A stretch of DNA of 64,000 nt from Rhipidocladum racemiflorum (GCA_036346355.1 CM070578.1:13840501-13904500); one strand, 5' to 3'. Positions 38,304 through 49,998 are shown, numbered from the stretch's first letter. The notes: a model not told the origin generated them from the sequence alone. Made by a program: numbers and translations.

Positions 38304-38978
38304 ATAACTACATGAAATGGATCATTATAGGAGCTTTGTCATGATTTTTTCTGCCGCACATCAAAGAAAGTGTGTATTTTGGTAAAAGAACATAATCATA
38401 TCTTGTGGATAAAGTTGTAAAATCTCTGTAGAGTTAAAACTAATTAATTAGTCATGCCCGCTGTCATGGGTATGTCGAGCAAGCCTTTCACGGATTATAT
38501 TTTAATGTTTTCGAAGATAAGTTCATAAATTGAATTTTAGATGGATTGATTCCATTTTGGGAAAATTGGTTTAGCTCTAGGAAGGACTCCTGTGATAACT
38601 TTTTTTAAAAAATAAAAATTTGTCAACTCTACATTAAATATGCATCTCCCATATAGCTTGCAAGTATTTTCAGTACTTACCCTTGCTATATTATTGTTTT
38701 TAGAGGAGGGGTTATACTACGATGGTGAGGATTGGGACATCTAGGCTGCTTTCCCAATTGATTGCATGTGGCAGTTATATTGGATAACTACTACTGTTTT
38801 CTTTTACTTTTGTTGTAATCTTTTATTTGGCCTGTGTACCACCTTCAATGTAAACTCTGACTATTAATAAAAAAATATTGGATATGTTGTGATATCATCT
38901 TTGTTGTGTGTACTATCATTTTCTGAACTAGTACATGATACACAGAGAATTTCGAGAGTGTTTTTCTAGGGTCCAACA

Positions 38979-39129
38979 TCACCCTAGGTTTATATAGCCT
39001 CATTAGTTCTCCTCCAAGGTTAGTACGAATTCTACTCCTATTTGGATTAGGAATCATAATACTATTAAGATTGATCCAACACATATTTTTAAATCCTAAA
39101 AGTCTAAATAGGAATCACCATATTTGACA
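38979..39129 (-). mobile_element. Copia 5' LTR, outer part
   Basis: The continuation of the copia LTR broken at 31649. In plus orientation it resumes TCACCCTAGGTTTATATAG and ends CATATTTGACA. The join relies on the four-base duplication CACC at the gypsy LTR ends and on the element needing a TG start on the minus strand. The outer target duplication could not be checked because the element's other end is missing. Confidence 0.6.
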
Positions 39130-40761
39130 CATGATGTACCACTATGATAACTCCACTGCAGTGTAAAAAAACACCCTATCAATTCACATTAAATTTGACA
39201 AGTAAAAAAATAGAAATATAATAAAGGATAAGTAGTAGATGAGATACATACAACAGTGACTGCTGACTGCTAATACTAACACCCTTACAAGGGAAGAAAT
39301 CCCAACGCAACCGCCCTGCCCACGTGTGCCCTCACGCCCATTCGCGAAACCCCCCTCTATTTCTTTTTAATTACGGATAGGTCCTTACGGGTTACAAACA
39401 GGTCCTCCGCGATTTTTTGTAAGGGGAAGAAAACTTTTTCGGAATCGCGTTCGGGTCCCTCATTCGTTGTTTTACAGAAAAAAAAATCCTGTTAAATTCA
39501 AATCGCGAACAAGCCCTTTTTTAATTTTTCAAGATAGCAGTCAGATTCAAAAAACGTAACAAATAGGTCCTCGCTCCCGACGTCTATGTCATTTCTACGT
39601 TTTTCCCCAAAAAAATGTTTTCGCTAGCAGAAATATGTGTGCAGCTCTATCTCTAGACTTTTTTCCCAGCTCGATTTTCCAACTCGATCTCCAATATCAT
39701 TCGAAACATGTATTATTACTCGGTGAACGCATAGAGTGTTAAACTCGACAAAAGAAGGTTGGCATCTCTAATAGTTTTTCTCTGTTTTTTCTGTAGAATT
39801 TTTTCTCGACTCAGTTTTCCAACTCTATCTCTAATATTTTTCAAAGCATGTATTATTACTTGGTAAACACATAGTGTTAAGCTCGACAAAAGAAGGTTGG
39901 CATCTCTAATAATTTTTCTCTGTTTTTTCCAAAAAAAAATGTTTTCGTCATCGAAAATATTTGTGCAACTCTATCTCTCGACTTTTTTCCCAACTCGATC
40001 TCTAACCTCTAAATTTTTTTCCCCAATTCGATCTCTTATATTTTTCTAAACATGTAGTATTACTTGGTGAACGCATAGAGTGTTAAACTCAACAAAAGAA
40101 TGTTGACCGGGTAATAATAGAGTGTTAGCCAAATTCGCCAAAAGAAATATTGGTACAACTTTGTCTCTTTATTTTTTTAGCTCGATTTCTAATATTTTCT
40201 AGAATGAGAAATATGTGTACAACTGTATCTCTATAGGGTTTTTTTTCCAACTCGATCTATAGTATTTTTCGAAGCATGTATTATTGACCGGTGAACGTAT
40301 GGAATGTTAAACTCGACAAAAGAAGATCCTTTCTCCGTTTTTTCCGAGAAAATGTATACTATGTTTTAAAGTTAAAGAGGTTTGAGGACCTTACAGAGTG
40401 TCCAAGTGCCACCGCAAAAAAATCCTCTGAAGATTTGGAAACTACGTCTTTGTCTATTTTTCCGTACCGGTCCATTTTTCAAAAGAAAAAGAGGTGAGAA
40501 GATCCTACGAAATTTTTTAAAAAAACATCGTGTTCCATTTTTCCCAAAAAAAACTCCGAAAGACCCTCCAAAAATTTAGAAAATACATCTCAGTCCATTT
40601 TTTCTCCGAAAAATACGCAAATTCGTTTTTTGTTCACGTGCGCAGCGTGTGCTAGTGTTTAATATTTCTTATGTAGCCCCTGTATTGTGACATGCTTATC
40701 CTCGTAATTTCACCACCTACACGCCTTTATCGTAAACTTAACGGTGACTATGATTTTGAAA
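39130..40761. mobile_element. Helitron-like remnant with degenerate ~140-225-bp repeats
   Basis: A hairpin-forming CACGTGCGCAGCGTG followed by TGCTAGT (40636-40656) looks like a Helitron 3' terminus (stem-loop, then CTAG before T). Upstream, four degenerate copies of a unit containing ATGTATTATTACT, GGTGAACGCATAGAGTGTTA and CTCGACAAAAGAA start near 39707, 39847, 40050 and 40276. The 5' end is not identified and no Rep/helicase coding sequence is present. The first part (39130-39290) shows nothing clear. Confidence 0.45.
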
Positions 40762-41043
40762 TCTATATATCTGTATAAACTTATGGTTCTGGGAGAAGCA
40801 GAGAGGCACTTCCGCCGGACGCCACGGGCCACACAAGTGGTAGTTTGCGCAATGCAACACCACAGTTGCTACAATACTTTTTAAAGAATATATATATTTT
40901 TAAAAAAATTTAAAATTTTTTTAAAATTTTGTTTCCTTTTCGTGAGGTATTTCCAAAAAAGATTTTCTCTCTATGTTAAAATTTCTGCATGTCTCGATAA
41001 TTCTTTCAGCCCGTAGCAGCACACGGGCCCACTATGCATCTAG
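40762..41043 (+). mobile_element. Small non-autonomous Helitron, copy 1
   Basis: It starts TCTATATATCTG after an A and ends GCATCTAG before a T, the A/T insertion site expected for Helitrons. A stem-loop CCCGTAGCAGCACACGGG lies 11 bp before the terminal CTAG. The AT-rich interior matches the next element at its right half. No protein is encoded (282 bp). Confidence 0.72.
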
Positions 41044-41353
41044 TCTATACTACTCTTGGTGATGTATGGCATTCGCCACGCATTGTCGAAACACTGTAGT
41101 TTCTACAGTGAAAGCTACAATACTTTTATTTTTTAAATAAATAGTTTTTTATTTTAAAAAATTAAGTTTTTTAAGGAATATTTTTAAGTTTTTTCAAAAA
41201 AATATTTTTTAAAAAAATTTAAAAAAAATAACACTTTTTCTTTCTTTTTTTTGAAGGTATTTTCAAAAAAGATTTTCTGTCTCTGTTAAAATTTTTGTCT
41301 ATCACGGTACTTCCTTCCACCCGCAGCAACACTCGGGCATACGGAGCATCTAG
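41044..41353 (+). mobile_element. Small non-autonomous Helitron, copy 2, abutting copy 1
   Basis: It starts TCTATACTACTC at the base after copy 1's CTAG and ends AGCATCTAG before a T. The stem-loop CCCGCAGCAACACTCGGG (41320-41337, one mispair) sits 8 bp before the last CATCTAG. The shared block CAAAAAAGATTTTCT and the 3' hairpin show that both copies belong to one family. The back-to-back arrangement is seen directly. Confidence 0.72.
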
Positions 41354-42865
41354 TTTTAATATATATTTGTAGGAGCCGGGGAGATGGGATGAACATTAAG
41401 TACATTTAAACCCCTAACTTCGGACTGTATTTTATTTTATTTTATATAATCTGACCTCTCGATCCATTCAGTTGACAATACTAGAGGCTATACATTGCAG
41501 AGAAGTCATGGGCACCTTAAATATTAGGGCTTTAGCAAAGACTCCCTAGCCACCAGTACTACACCTGCTCCCAATTATTTTCAGTCGAAAAAGGATGCCA
41601 AATATAATCATTGTGGCGTTCGGAAGCAAGCTAGGGACGTCTATTTCAAAAGAAGTCTTTAAATTATCGAAGCTGACGGGCTAGAAAAACTAGCCATTTC
41701 CTGTAAGGAAAAGAAGAAGAAGAGGGAACCCTTTTATACATGCGACATCTACGACAGCCAGTCTACAATGCGGTCAGGTAGATAAAAATACTCGGTCCTG
41801 AAGAACTCCTTAATCGAAAAGAAGTACTGCTGATTTTCCACATACTGGACCAATGAGCTAATCCTAGAAAACATTCATATTTAGGTCTGAATATATAAGG
41901 CTAGATATATATCTAGTAAGCATCTGTTTTTTTTTTACAACTATTCAGTAAGCATTTGTCATTTTCATGATCGGTGAGACTGTAATGATATGCTAGGGAA
42001 AAGTGCAAAGCTATAGAGCTCCGGTCGAGATTCCAAATCAAACAAACGCAGCAGGTACCAACATTTCTCGTCACAACCGATTCATGTTAATGTGCAGCAG
42101 CATCATCCACTTTAATTAGCAGCGGCAGTAGCACTTTTAGGTGAGCCAGGAACATCACGCGCCACCGGCTCCAGTAGCCATTCGAAAGTTAAAACTACGT
42201 CTATCAAATCACTAGCTGAATTAACTTGGCTAGCCCCCATACAGTTAATTAAAATCCCATTAAAATTAAGTAAAAACCGGTTTAGTTGTTACTGCCAGTG
42301 TTAGCTTGATGGTGTCACACGCTGACAAGCACTTGTCCACATGTAGTGTAGAGGCGGAGTCGCGGAGAGCACACATACGTGCATCACTGCAGAGATGAGA
42401 TGAGATGAACAACAAGCTAGCTGCACCGCAACGACCAGCCAGAGAGTTCCGGGCGCAGGAGATCCGACAGCCTGGTCGAGATATACATATCCACAAAACG
42501 GATGGATGACGCCGAATACGCCGAAATAAATTAGAATACGAAAAATTCGCGAAGATATAAAAAAAACCGTATGGACAGGATCGTCTGCGGCCTCCGAACA
42601 CATGCGCGTCGCTCTCGAGTCCGTACAGCCCCGGCGCACGCGACGACGCCTGCCTATCGGGCATGGCTTGGAAGTTGGAACTCTAGCCCGTGAGTGATCG
42701 GGTCACATCCCTCACATCGAGCTGGGCCACGCGTTCCGGACACGTGTCTGGCCAGACTCGCTCCACGTAGACACCGAGGCGCAGTGCCTCTCTTGAAAAA
42801 AATTCTCGTAAAAATTAGATATATAGTAAATACAAATATCAAAACAACTGAATTTTATTCTCTCT

Positions 42866-42931
<66 letters not shown>

Positions 42932-43341
42932 TCTTTATTCCAAAAGAAAATACTATAGATGCTATAACACACCTTGTGTCTATTTACTATCACATATACC
43001 ATGTATGCATGTAACAATGGATGGGACAGTGATTTTTTTCCTTCCGTGAAAAATATCTCAAACTTACGATGTATAATGTACCTATGTTACAATTGGTGTA
43101 CGTACAATATACCTCCTACGTACGTGCGTACATACATATGAATCAACCTCTGTATACTAGGAAGAATCGCATCGTATATATGTAGCAATTACTATAGCGT
43201 ACGCATCTGAGAAGTATTTCATACTCTCAGCGGTCGCAAGCACAAGCCCTGTACAATACATAATATACAGGTACGTGTACACTACCTGCAGAATACGTAC
43301 TAACGTATTCAAATGTACGGACATACGGCGGCTGGCTGGGT
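41354..43341. other. Intergenic DNA downstream of the glucanase gene
   Basis: No supported gene; a 132-codon minus-strand frame at 42266-42664 resembles nothing I know. A (TA)n microsatellite of about 60 bp lies at 42868-42927. The portion just below 43342 is probably the glucanase 3' UTR. Confidence 0.45.
42868..42927. repeat. (TA)n microsatellite
   Basis: About 29 uninterrupted TA units. Confidence 0.95.
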
Positions 43342-46300
43342 TCAGAAGCTGATGGGGTAGACGCTCTGCATGTTGGGGTAGAAGAGGCCCCAGTTCTGCT
43401 CGACGCCGGAGTCCTTCTGGTTCTCGTTGAACATGGAGAAGAGGTACGTCTCGATGGCGCCCGGGTGGCGCGGCGTGCCGCGGCCGACGTGGTTGATGAG
43501 GTTCTGGTTGTAGATCCTCGCGTTGGCCGGGGACGCCGCCGTGCCGCCGGCGGACGGCCACCCGCTCTCCGACACGACGAGCGTCACGCCCGAACCGCCG
43601 TGCTTGTCCATCGCCGTGTAGAAGGCGTCCACCGTCGTGTCGAACAGGTTCTGGTACCCGTAGGCGCCGTCCTGCACGACGGTGCCGGAGGCGGTGAAGA
43701 GCGCGTAGCTGATGTCCATGGCGCCCGGGTTGTAGGTGTAGGGGAAGTAGGGGTAGATGTTGGCCAGGAGCGGCGAGCCGTTGCGCGCCAGGAATTGCGC
43801 CACGGAGCCCATGTACGCCTGCGCCTCGCCGGTGAACTCCGCGGCGGAGGGCGGGCTGTACACGCCGAGGATGGCCTGTGACACCGACGTGGTGACCTTG
43901 ATGTGGCCCAGGCCGGCGGAGGCGAGCGCTCCGTGGACGTTCTCCATGGCGGGGACGAGGTTCTGCGTGGCGCCACCGGCGACCTCGTTGCCGACGCAGA
44001 CGTACCGGAAGGAGACCGAGGGGTAGGCCTGGATGTTGTTGCGCACCCAAGAGGCGGCCGCGGCCGGGCTGGCGGCGAGGTTGGACAGCACGTCGTTGGG
44101 CGCACCGACGACGACGTTGATGCCTGTGCCGCCGACGGCCTGCAGCGCCGCCTGGTCCGGTGCGTACAGCCGCATCGAGCTGATGCCGTTGGACTTGTAC
44201 ATGCCGACGACAGTGCTCGCCGCCGGCAGGTCGTTGGCGCTCATGCCGTAGCACACCCCGATGGACTCGACGCCTACACGTAAGTACGAAGATTTCGTTA
44301 GCCATGTGTACGTACTCACACGTAATTCATTACAGTAGAAAATTACTAAATGTACTCCAAATTAAATCAGTTCATCATTTTAGCTAGTTTTTTTTTTTAA
44401 CTGTGAACTACAAAACTACTGTTCTATTGCCTTGGAAATCAAATCTTCTTTAACTGATGTAGAAAAGAAATGGAAAAATGGGTGCACAAAGCAAGAAGGG
44501 CGGCGATATGCATGCACCCTTTTGACTTGTTGGAGGGAAAATTTTAATCTCCAGAAAGGGACATTTAACGGGAAATTTGTATGTGTTCATGGACTGACAT
44601 GACATGGATCCCCATCTCCAGACTCTGGCTTGTGCTGGTTGACGTAACACCTATCGATCGAATGAGCGTTTTTACAGTCAAGGAGTTGGTGGCAAATGCA
44701 CGCACACTGCCTAACGAGGAATATATTGCTAGTCTCGTGCCTTGTCTTGGCTTGACCGAGTTGTCACTACGTGCAAGAAAGAAACCGAGAAAATGGCTTA
44801 GCTCGTGACCAAGGACAACCTTAAAGAAACGAATAAACTGATTACTTGGAGTGGTTTCTCACTAGCTCACTAAGTTGCTTAATTGGTTAACCATCTAGCT
44901 AACTCTTCCATAGTTATGGCAGCTAAAGATTTCCCAAAACTATGCTGGCCGGAGGCCTGTCAAGGGTGGTTACTTTGAGAGTGCAATATATAACAAAAAT
45001 TTTACAGACGAACTATGTCATCAATCTATAGCATTTAGTTTGTACTTGCACGGCACTAGTATGTGTGTGTGGGGGGGTGGGGGGGGGGGGTTGGATGGAG
45101 AGAGAGAGAGAGAGAGAGGACCACATGTGACAGTAGCCAGAAGAGGAGTGCAGAGAGATACATCATACATGGGGCTAAAGCTTCTGGTCCAACGTCCGCA
45201 ACGCGACCGTTGGATAGTCCACGCATGATCGATGTGGATCGCCAAAGCGTGCATGCGCAGCGGTTAGCCGTGCCATGGGGCTAACGGCAAATCTGGCTAG
45301 TGCCTCACGTGTGTAACAAGTATTATACAGTAGTACATGCAAGTACTACTGACGACTACCAAGTAAAACCCATTAATTCTTCGCAAGCTATATTTCAGGC
45401 AGATCGACCACGCTAGCTTATGCCAAGAGAAAGAACACCTGCATTGATTTGTGGCTATTTACTGATGTACTCTCACATGCAGCACCCTAGGTATATGTGC
45501 TGTGCCATGAAGACAAGAGCACGATGAAAACAAGGCTAGGTGTAGCCAATATGCTCCTGGAGTCCTACATGCATTAAGCTACCAGCAAGTGAGTTCGTTA
45601 ATTGCCAGTACTACAATATATTCATCAAACTTGGAGAATGGAACAAGTAGTACTGGCTCCAACGAGAGGAGGACCATTGGACATTTGGACTAGCTAGCCG
45701 GTACGACATCATGCGTCGCTGAAAAATGTCACCATGCGACCGCGAATCGGAGGGAGGAAATTAACAAAAGATGGCGAGCGACGGGTGGTTAAGCAGTGGG
45801 TGCACCCAATTAATTAGGGAACAAATGAAGTGTTAGGACTCGTGTCAACAGTTGCCAAAAGGGCAGAGAGAGAAAATTAGTGAGCTACTGTGGTACAGTT
45901 TTGCATGCATGCATGGCAAAAAAAAAAATAGAGAGAGAGAGAGAATAGCTGGTAGATCTTTGGTTAAACTTTCTGATTCTTCCAAAAGATGGTTAGGAAG
46001 CAACTAAAATGACATGCATGCTCACCAAACATGCAGAGACTTCATCTGCAAGCTGCTGGTTTATGTACGAAGTAGGCTTAGTTTGACACAGTAACCTGAG
46101 TTTCTCCATCAGCTTTAAAGTTTAGAGTTGAAACTAGCTAGAAATATCATTAGCAATATGCTCGAGATATTAATTCCCTTGCAGAAACCTATATGTACGT
46201 ACTTGGCTACTTGCAATGTTTCCCTAGGGAAAAAAAATACAATTAAGACACAAAATTGTACTTAAGATATGCGCACTTTTATTTTGGTGAAGCTGTAATT

Positions 46301-46770
46301 AATACAGTATATATACAGATAACACTACCTCTTGGAAACGATGTTTTAAAGCAAATAAAAAAATTTAAGTTAAAAGTGGCCCAGCAGTAAAAAAATTAGG
46401 TTTCCTGTTTTTACTTTCCATTGGCGCATGAAAGAGAGAGAATGGGACATCCGGATGGCGTTACCTTGCGACTGATAGCAAGAATAAAACGCAGAAAGAA
46501 AGCGACGAGCACCAAAAGAGGGTAGTATTAACGACTAACAAGTTGTTATCTTTGCATGACGTTGTTGACGAGAGAGATATCTGTGGCTATGCGTACTTCT
46601 CCTCCCCTCTATGAATATTATCTAGCTCTTGCTCACACCATAGCTAGCTAATTCTTCTCTTCATGAAAGCTGAGTTAATTTATTATATATCTTCTTCCTC
46701 TAAAGAAACTCCCTGCATGACTTTTTATAAACAAATTGGAAATCTACCTAATTATTTTGAAACAAGAAAC

Positions 46771-46834
<64 letters not shown>

Positions 46835-46911
46835 TCACTTTTAGGGATGGAGGCAACGACTCCGAAGAGCAATGCAAGAGCGAACATGGAGGCTACACCT
46901 TGGCTTGCCAT
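43342..46911 (-). CDS. Glucan endo-1,3-beta-glucosidase, GH17, two exons
   Basis: It cleaves internal bonds of beta-1,3-glucan (callose, fungal wall); GII-type members are secreted and often defence-related. Exon 1 is 46911-46839 and exon 2 is 44273-43342, joined within a Ser codon across a GT-AG intron of 2565 bp. The 1005-bp reading frame gives 334 aa, the length of barley GII-type precursors. Exon 1 encodes a signal peptide, MASQGVASMFALALLFGVVA, with cleavage likely before IGVCYGM (residue 29), leaving a 306-aa mature enzyme. Family marks: GNE (Glu121, putative acid/base), VVVSESGWPSAG (Glu260, nucleophile, matches the GH17 signature) and MFNENQK (Glu308). There is no C-terminal CBM43 domain and no GPI-like tail. 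GC-rich exon 2 is uninterrupted. Intron 1 starts with a long CT tract that could affect splicing. Nearest named match GII-like; exact orthologue not assigned. Confidence 0.95.
45067..45119 (+). repeat. G-tract and (GA)n in the glucanase intron
   Basis: GTGTG is followed by runs of seven and eleven G separated by one T, then GG, then about eleven GA units. The G runs could form a quadruplex on the plus strand (the antisense strand of the gene). Confidence 0.8.
46772..46831. repeat. (GA)n microsatellite beside the glucanase 5' splice site
   Basis: About 29 GA units. In gene orientation the donor GTGATTCC passes directly into (TC)n, so the pyrimidine tract starts seven bases into the intron. 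Confidence 0.95.
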
Positions 46912-47009
46912 TCTCTCTCAGGCTCTCTCTGTCTTCAAGGGTATAGTACTAGCACGTCTCTCTAAAACTCTCCTTGTTTCCTTGCTGAAACAACCACTGG
47001 CTGCACCCC

Positions 47010-47018
47010 CTTATATAG
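47010..47018 (-). promoter_or_regulatory. TATA box of the glucanase gene
   Basis: CTATATAAG on the minus strand, about 100 bp upstream of the start codon at 46911. This would put transcription start near 46980 with a ~70-nt leader. It is a strong consensus match and well spaced. Confidence 0.8.
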
Positions 47019-48560
47019 ATGTTGAGGAGACAAAGTTTGGTCCAATCCACACTTGCTTGGCCCAACGTTAGCCTATTGCAATTGACTAGCTAGGGCAGCC
47101 GTTGCATGCGTCATTCGTCTCAGTGTCTGGTGGCCAGAAGTTATCCTGATCCGGTGCACTAGGTTGTTGTAAGAAGTAGGGAACAATTCATACCAAACAA
47201 CTTTTGAAAAAGGTTTAAATTTGGACTCCATGCGTGATGTTCGATGAAAGAGAAGTTTTTATTTTGTCAACGAGTTGAGGATGCAGCGCGTCATGTTAGT
47301 ACCGTCAACGTAGCTCGATCGATGAATATGCACGTCTTACTCAAGAATATTTGGTGTACCGGTTTTCTTCGACAGGTTTATGTTCCGCAGAAGCCGACAT
47401 GGCTTACCTAAGAAGAATTGAAAATGTTGTTGGTTAGAATTTTTTTTTTATGGATCTCATAGTCACATATTAGAAAGGGAAATATTTTGACGTACAATCA
47501 CGATCGGTCTAAAAGGGTAGAAATCAGCCACCCTTATGACTTGTACCTTTGTCCATTCTCCTATGGCGATATATAGTGTTTAATTTACGTATCACTTGGA
47601 AATGATATAAGTCTGATACGAGAAATTCCAAGTTTAATTAATTGATAAGAAAATTGGTGTTTTTGGTGTACCTAATTAATAATTTCTCACATGAACCAAA
47701 TAATTACTTGAACCACTTTAATTAGATATTAGGTATTCCTTGGACTCCAACATGCCCGTACACCTTTTTTTAGAAGACTAGTTCCACTTAAGCTGGCGAC
47801 ATATTATTTCACAGGAGATTAATATTGGATTCACCAACCTTAGAAAATTTGTAGTTTCTTCCAAAAGAGAAAAAGGGAACTCTATTAGGAACAGTCATAG
47901 ACGAAACACAACACACAACTTCTCTAAGCTATTGCACCATGCATGCATGTGAGCCTTTGATGTCCCATAGTTTTCCCTTGTGTTGTTGTGGCCTCAACAG
48001 CAAACTGATCGTTAAGCTTAGCTCCCATCCAATTAATCTGTTGGAACATCCAGATCCTGCCGTTCATTTGTTTATTTTGCAATTTAATCTGATCTGTGGA
48101 TAGGGAGGAACATGTTGTTGCTATCAGTGGAGTCCCGTTATGCAACTGCTTTCTAGTATAACTACTAACGCAGAGATAATATTAGGTGCACCAAATGCGT
48201 TCGCACCAACTAGCTAGCCGACCTACTCTTGTAGAACTAATAGAGTTAATACGAATGTATACGATACGATTAGGACATTTCAATGATGAGACATTTGATC
48301 AACGTCGTTAAGAACACTGGTCAAGTTTAGGATTAGCTAGGGGTCCCTTGCAAGAATTAACATATATAGTGAGAAGCTTACCTATTGGTGGCTTAGCAGC
48401 CCCGGCCCCTTTGGCACAAAGCATTGGACTGGCCTCATATATATGTGTGGAAAGGGTTTAGACATGTGTTCTGTAGTGAGTTACATGTTGGTCAAATTGT
48501 GGTCACACAGTGACACCAATTCGGTCTAGCCAAGCTTATAAACAAATTCTCTCTCTCTCT
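47019..48560. other. Upstream region of the glucanase gene
   Basis: AT-rich, no coding frame I can support. It probably contains the gene's regulatory sequence. A CT/TA microsatellite follows at 48549-48590. Confidence 0.5.
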
Positions 48561-48590
48561 CTCTCTCTATGTATATATATATATATATGG
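48549..48590. repeat. Compound (TC)n-(TA)n microsatellite
   Basis: About ten TC units, then GTATATATATATATATATG. It marks the left border of the repeat-rich block 48.6-50.4 kb. Confidence 0.9.
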
Positions 48591-48666
48591 GGGGCATATT
48601 CAGTGCAAACCTTCCTTACCATGAAAACTCCGTGAAAACCACGTGTAAAGGTTTTGAAAAATTCTC

Positions 48667-48905
48667 AAAAAATTATCATAGGTAGGGGAGGTGAGGTTCT
48701 ACAACTCTGTAAAATTTGAAGACCAAACTCAATTGCATTTGGAAGATATGAAAAAGACAAATTCAGTATAAATAGTAATTTTTCACTGTTTAGCACTATT
48801 CATTTTGCAATTTGTCTTTTTCATATCTTCCAAATGCGATTGAGTTTGGTCCTCAAATTTTACAGGGTTGTAGAACCTCACCTCCCCTACCTATGATAAT
48901 TTTTT
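48667..48905. repeat. Long inverted repeat (97-bp arms)
   Basis: The left arm 48667-48763 (AAAAAATTATCATAGGTAGG to AAAAAGACAAATT) is matched by its reverse complement at 48809-48905, with only a few mismatches by eye (for example CTCTGTAAAA against TTTTACAGGG) and a 45-bp loop. Either strand would fold into a ~97-bp stem. No coding frame. It may be a foldback or Mutator-type MITE; the outer ends are not clear. Confidence 0.9.
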
Positions 48906-49200
48906 GATGGTATAAATTTTACTGTATAAATGATGTTGTTATACTTCTTTATCTTTTTGAGTATACTCTAATATTGATTATAAGATACTCCAAAATGAGT
49001 TTTACGAAAAATTTCATCAAAGTCCACCCTTTATAGCATAATTTATTAATATACTCTTTTTACACATGAAAAAAAGGTATACAACAAGAAATAAATGGCT
49101 TCGATAAAAATTTTTCAACAATATCGTATTGTAGTATTTATTGGAGTATATTAAAAGTGATAAAAGATTATAACACATTCGTTTAAGTGGTATACTGGAT
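48906..49200. repeat. MITE-like dispersed repeat, copy A
   Basis: Colinear with 50047-50333: shared blocks include AGTATACTCTAATA, GATTATAAGATACT, TACGAAAAATTTCAT, AAAGTCCACC, TTATAGCATAATTT and CGTTTAAGTGGTATACT. Its left side runs into the inverted repeat, so an element boundary is not visible here. Confidence 0.7.
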
Positions 49201-49943
49201 ATAGGACCCTGAAAATACCAGGACGTACGTACGTATATATATTGTATGTATGAATGTACGCACCCAGCACGTACCACCCGGGCAACAATTAAACTGGCCT
49301 CCCGGTCGATGGAACTGGTTATCTTGCGCGTTACGCCTACGTGGATACCGAGTCATGCCCTCGTGCCATCCTATTCCTGGGGCTCTGCACGGATGGGAAG
49401 TTGGGAACTGGCCTGCAGCTAGCCTAGTCGGATGGAGGGCCACTTAATTGGGAACTGCACTGCTTCATCCTTATTTCCTGCTCTGCTTATGTGGATGCAA
49501 GAGAACAGCTTGTCCTGTCAGCGTTCTGGCACAGTGCGGTGCCTCCTATTCCTCTGGATCGACGTGCTTCGTTGCCGTGCACGGCCGGCTGATCTGCGGC
49601 TTCCTTAGGTGTTGGCTTCATCCCTAGTATCAAGTCTCCATCGCTGTGGGGGATGCTCATAAATAAAATCGGCTCATTGCTAGCTGCATCGATCCTTGAT
49701 TTCTTTTCCTTTTCTTTGTGTTTCTTCATAGGTTAATTAGCTGCTCGCTAGTCATCCGTCGCTACTTGCATTGCTAATTCAATTAGTTGATTTCCTGTTT
49801 CAACGATCGATACACAACTTAATTAGATACGTGCAGACTTAATTTGGCCAACCGATGATATATCGACGACTCTAACCTGCGTGGCGTGTATCCAGCTGGC
49901 TTATCCGACTTACGACAGGTTGTACGTAATTGTCTCTCTTTTG

Positions 49944-49945
<2 letters not shown>
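49201..49945. other. Spacer with a short motif duplicated at 50.5 kb
   Basis: No gene recognised. The stretch around 49490-49520 (TATGTGGATGCAAGAGAACA and GTCCTGTCAG) recurs at about 50505-50540 in the same order and orientation, which suggests a local duplication around the MITE and microsatellite. Confidence 0.4.

Positions 49946-49998
<53 letters not shown>

Larger units (their letters stand above)
31650..38978 (+). mobile_element. Ty3/gypsy LTR carrying two nested insertions
   Basis: It opens TATAACACCCTAAATTTTC and ends GGGTCCAACA. Its own sequence is 31650-32760, 35584-36770 and 38309-38978, about 2.97 kb once the inserts and duplicated target bases are removed. The family block CTTGCAAGTATTTTCAGTAC lies near 38655, about 325 bp from the end. 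It resembles the LTR at 27265-30041 in its end region (TTAGAGGAG and GATGGTGAGGAT motifs). The outer flanks are CCACC and TCACC, agreeing at four of five bases. It sits inside the copia LTR. No internal domain remains, so a solo LTR is the simplest reading. Confidence 0.8.
44274..46838 (-). other. Intron of the GH17 gene
   Basis: A 2565-bp intron splitting the signal peptide from the mature domain, the usual position in this family. It contains a G-rich tract with a GA run (45067-45119), a (GA) run near 45931-45944 and the CT tract at its start. No transposon ends or internal genes are recognised; short open frames at 44581-44808 and 45021-45284 are not supported. Confidence 0.8.

Noticed and set aside
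42266..42664. 132-codon minus-strand frame downstream of the glucanase
   Set aside because: No recognisable motif, no splice partners, and several overlapping frames of equal quality.
43465..44283. Open frames opposite the glucanase exon 2
   Set aside because: They are shadows of a GC-rich exon; only the minus frame has GH17 motifs.
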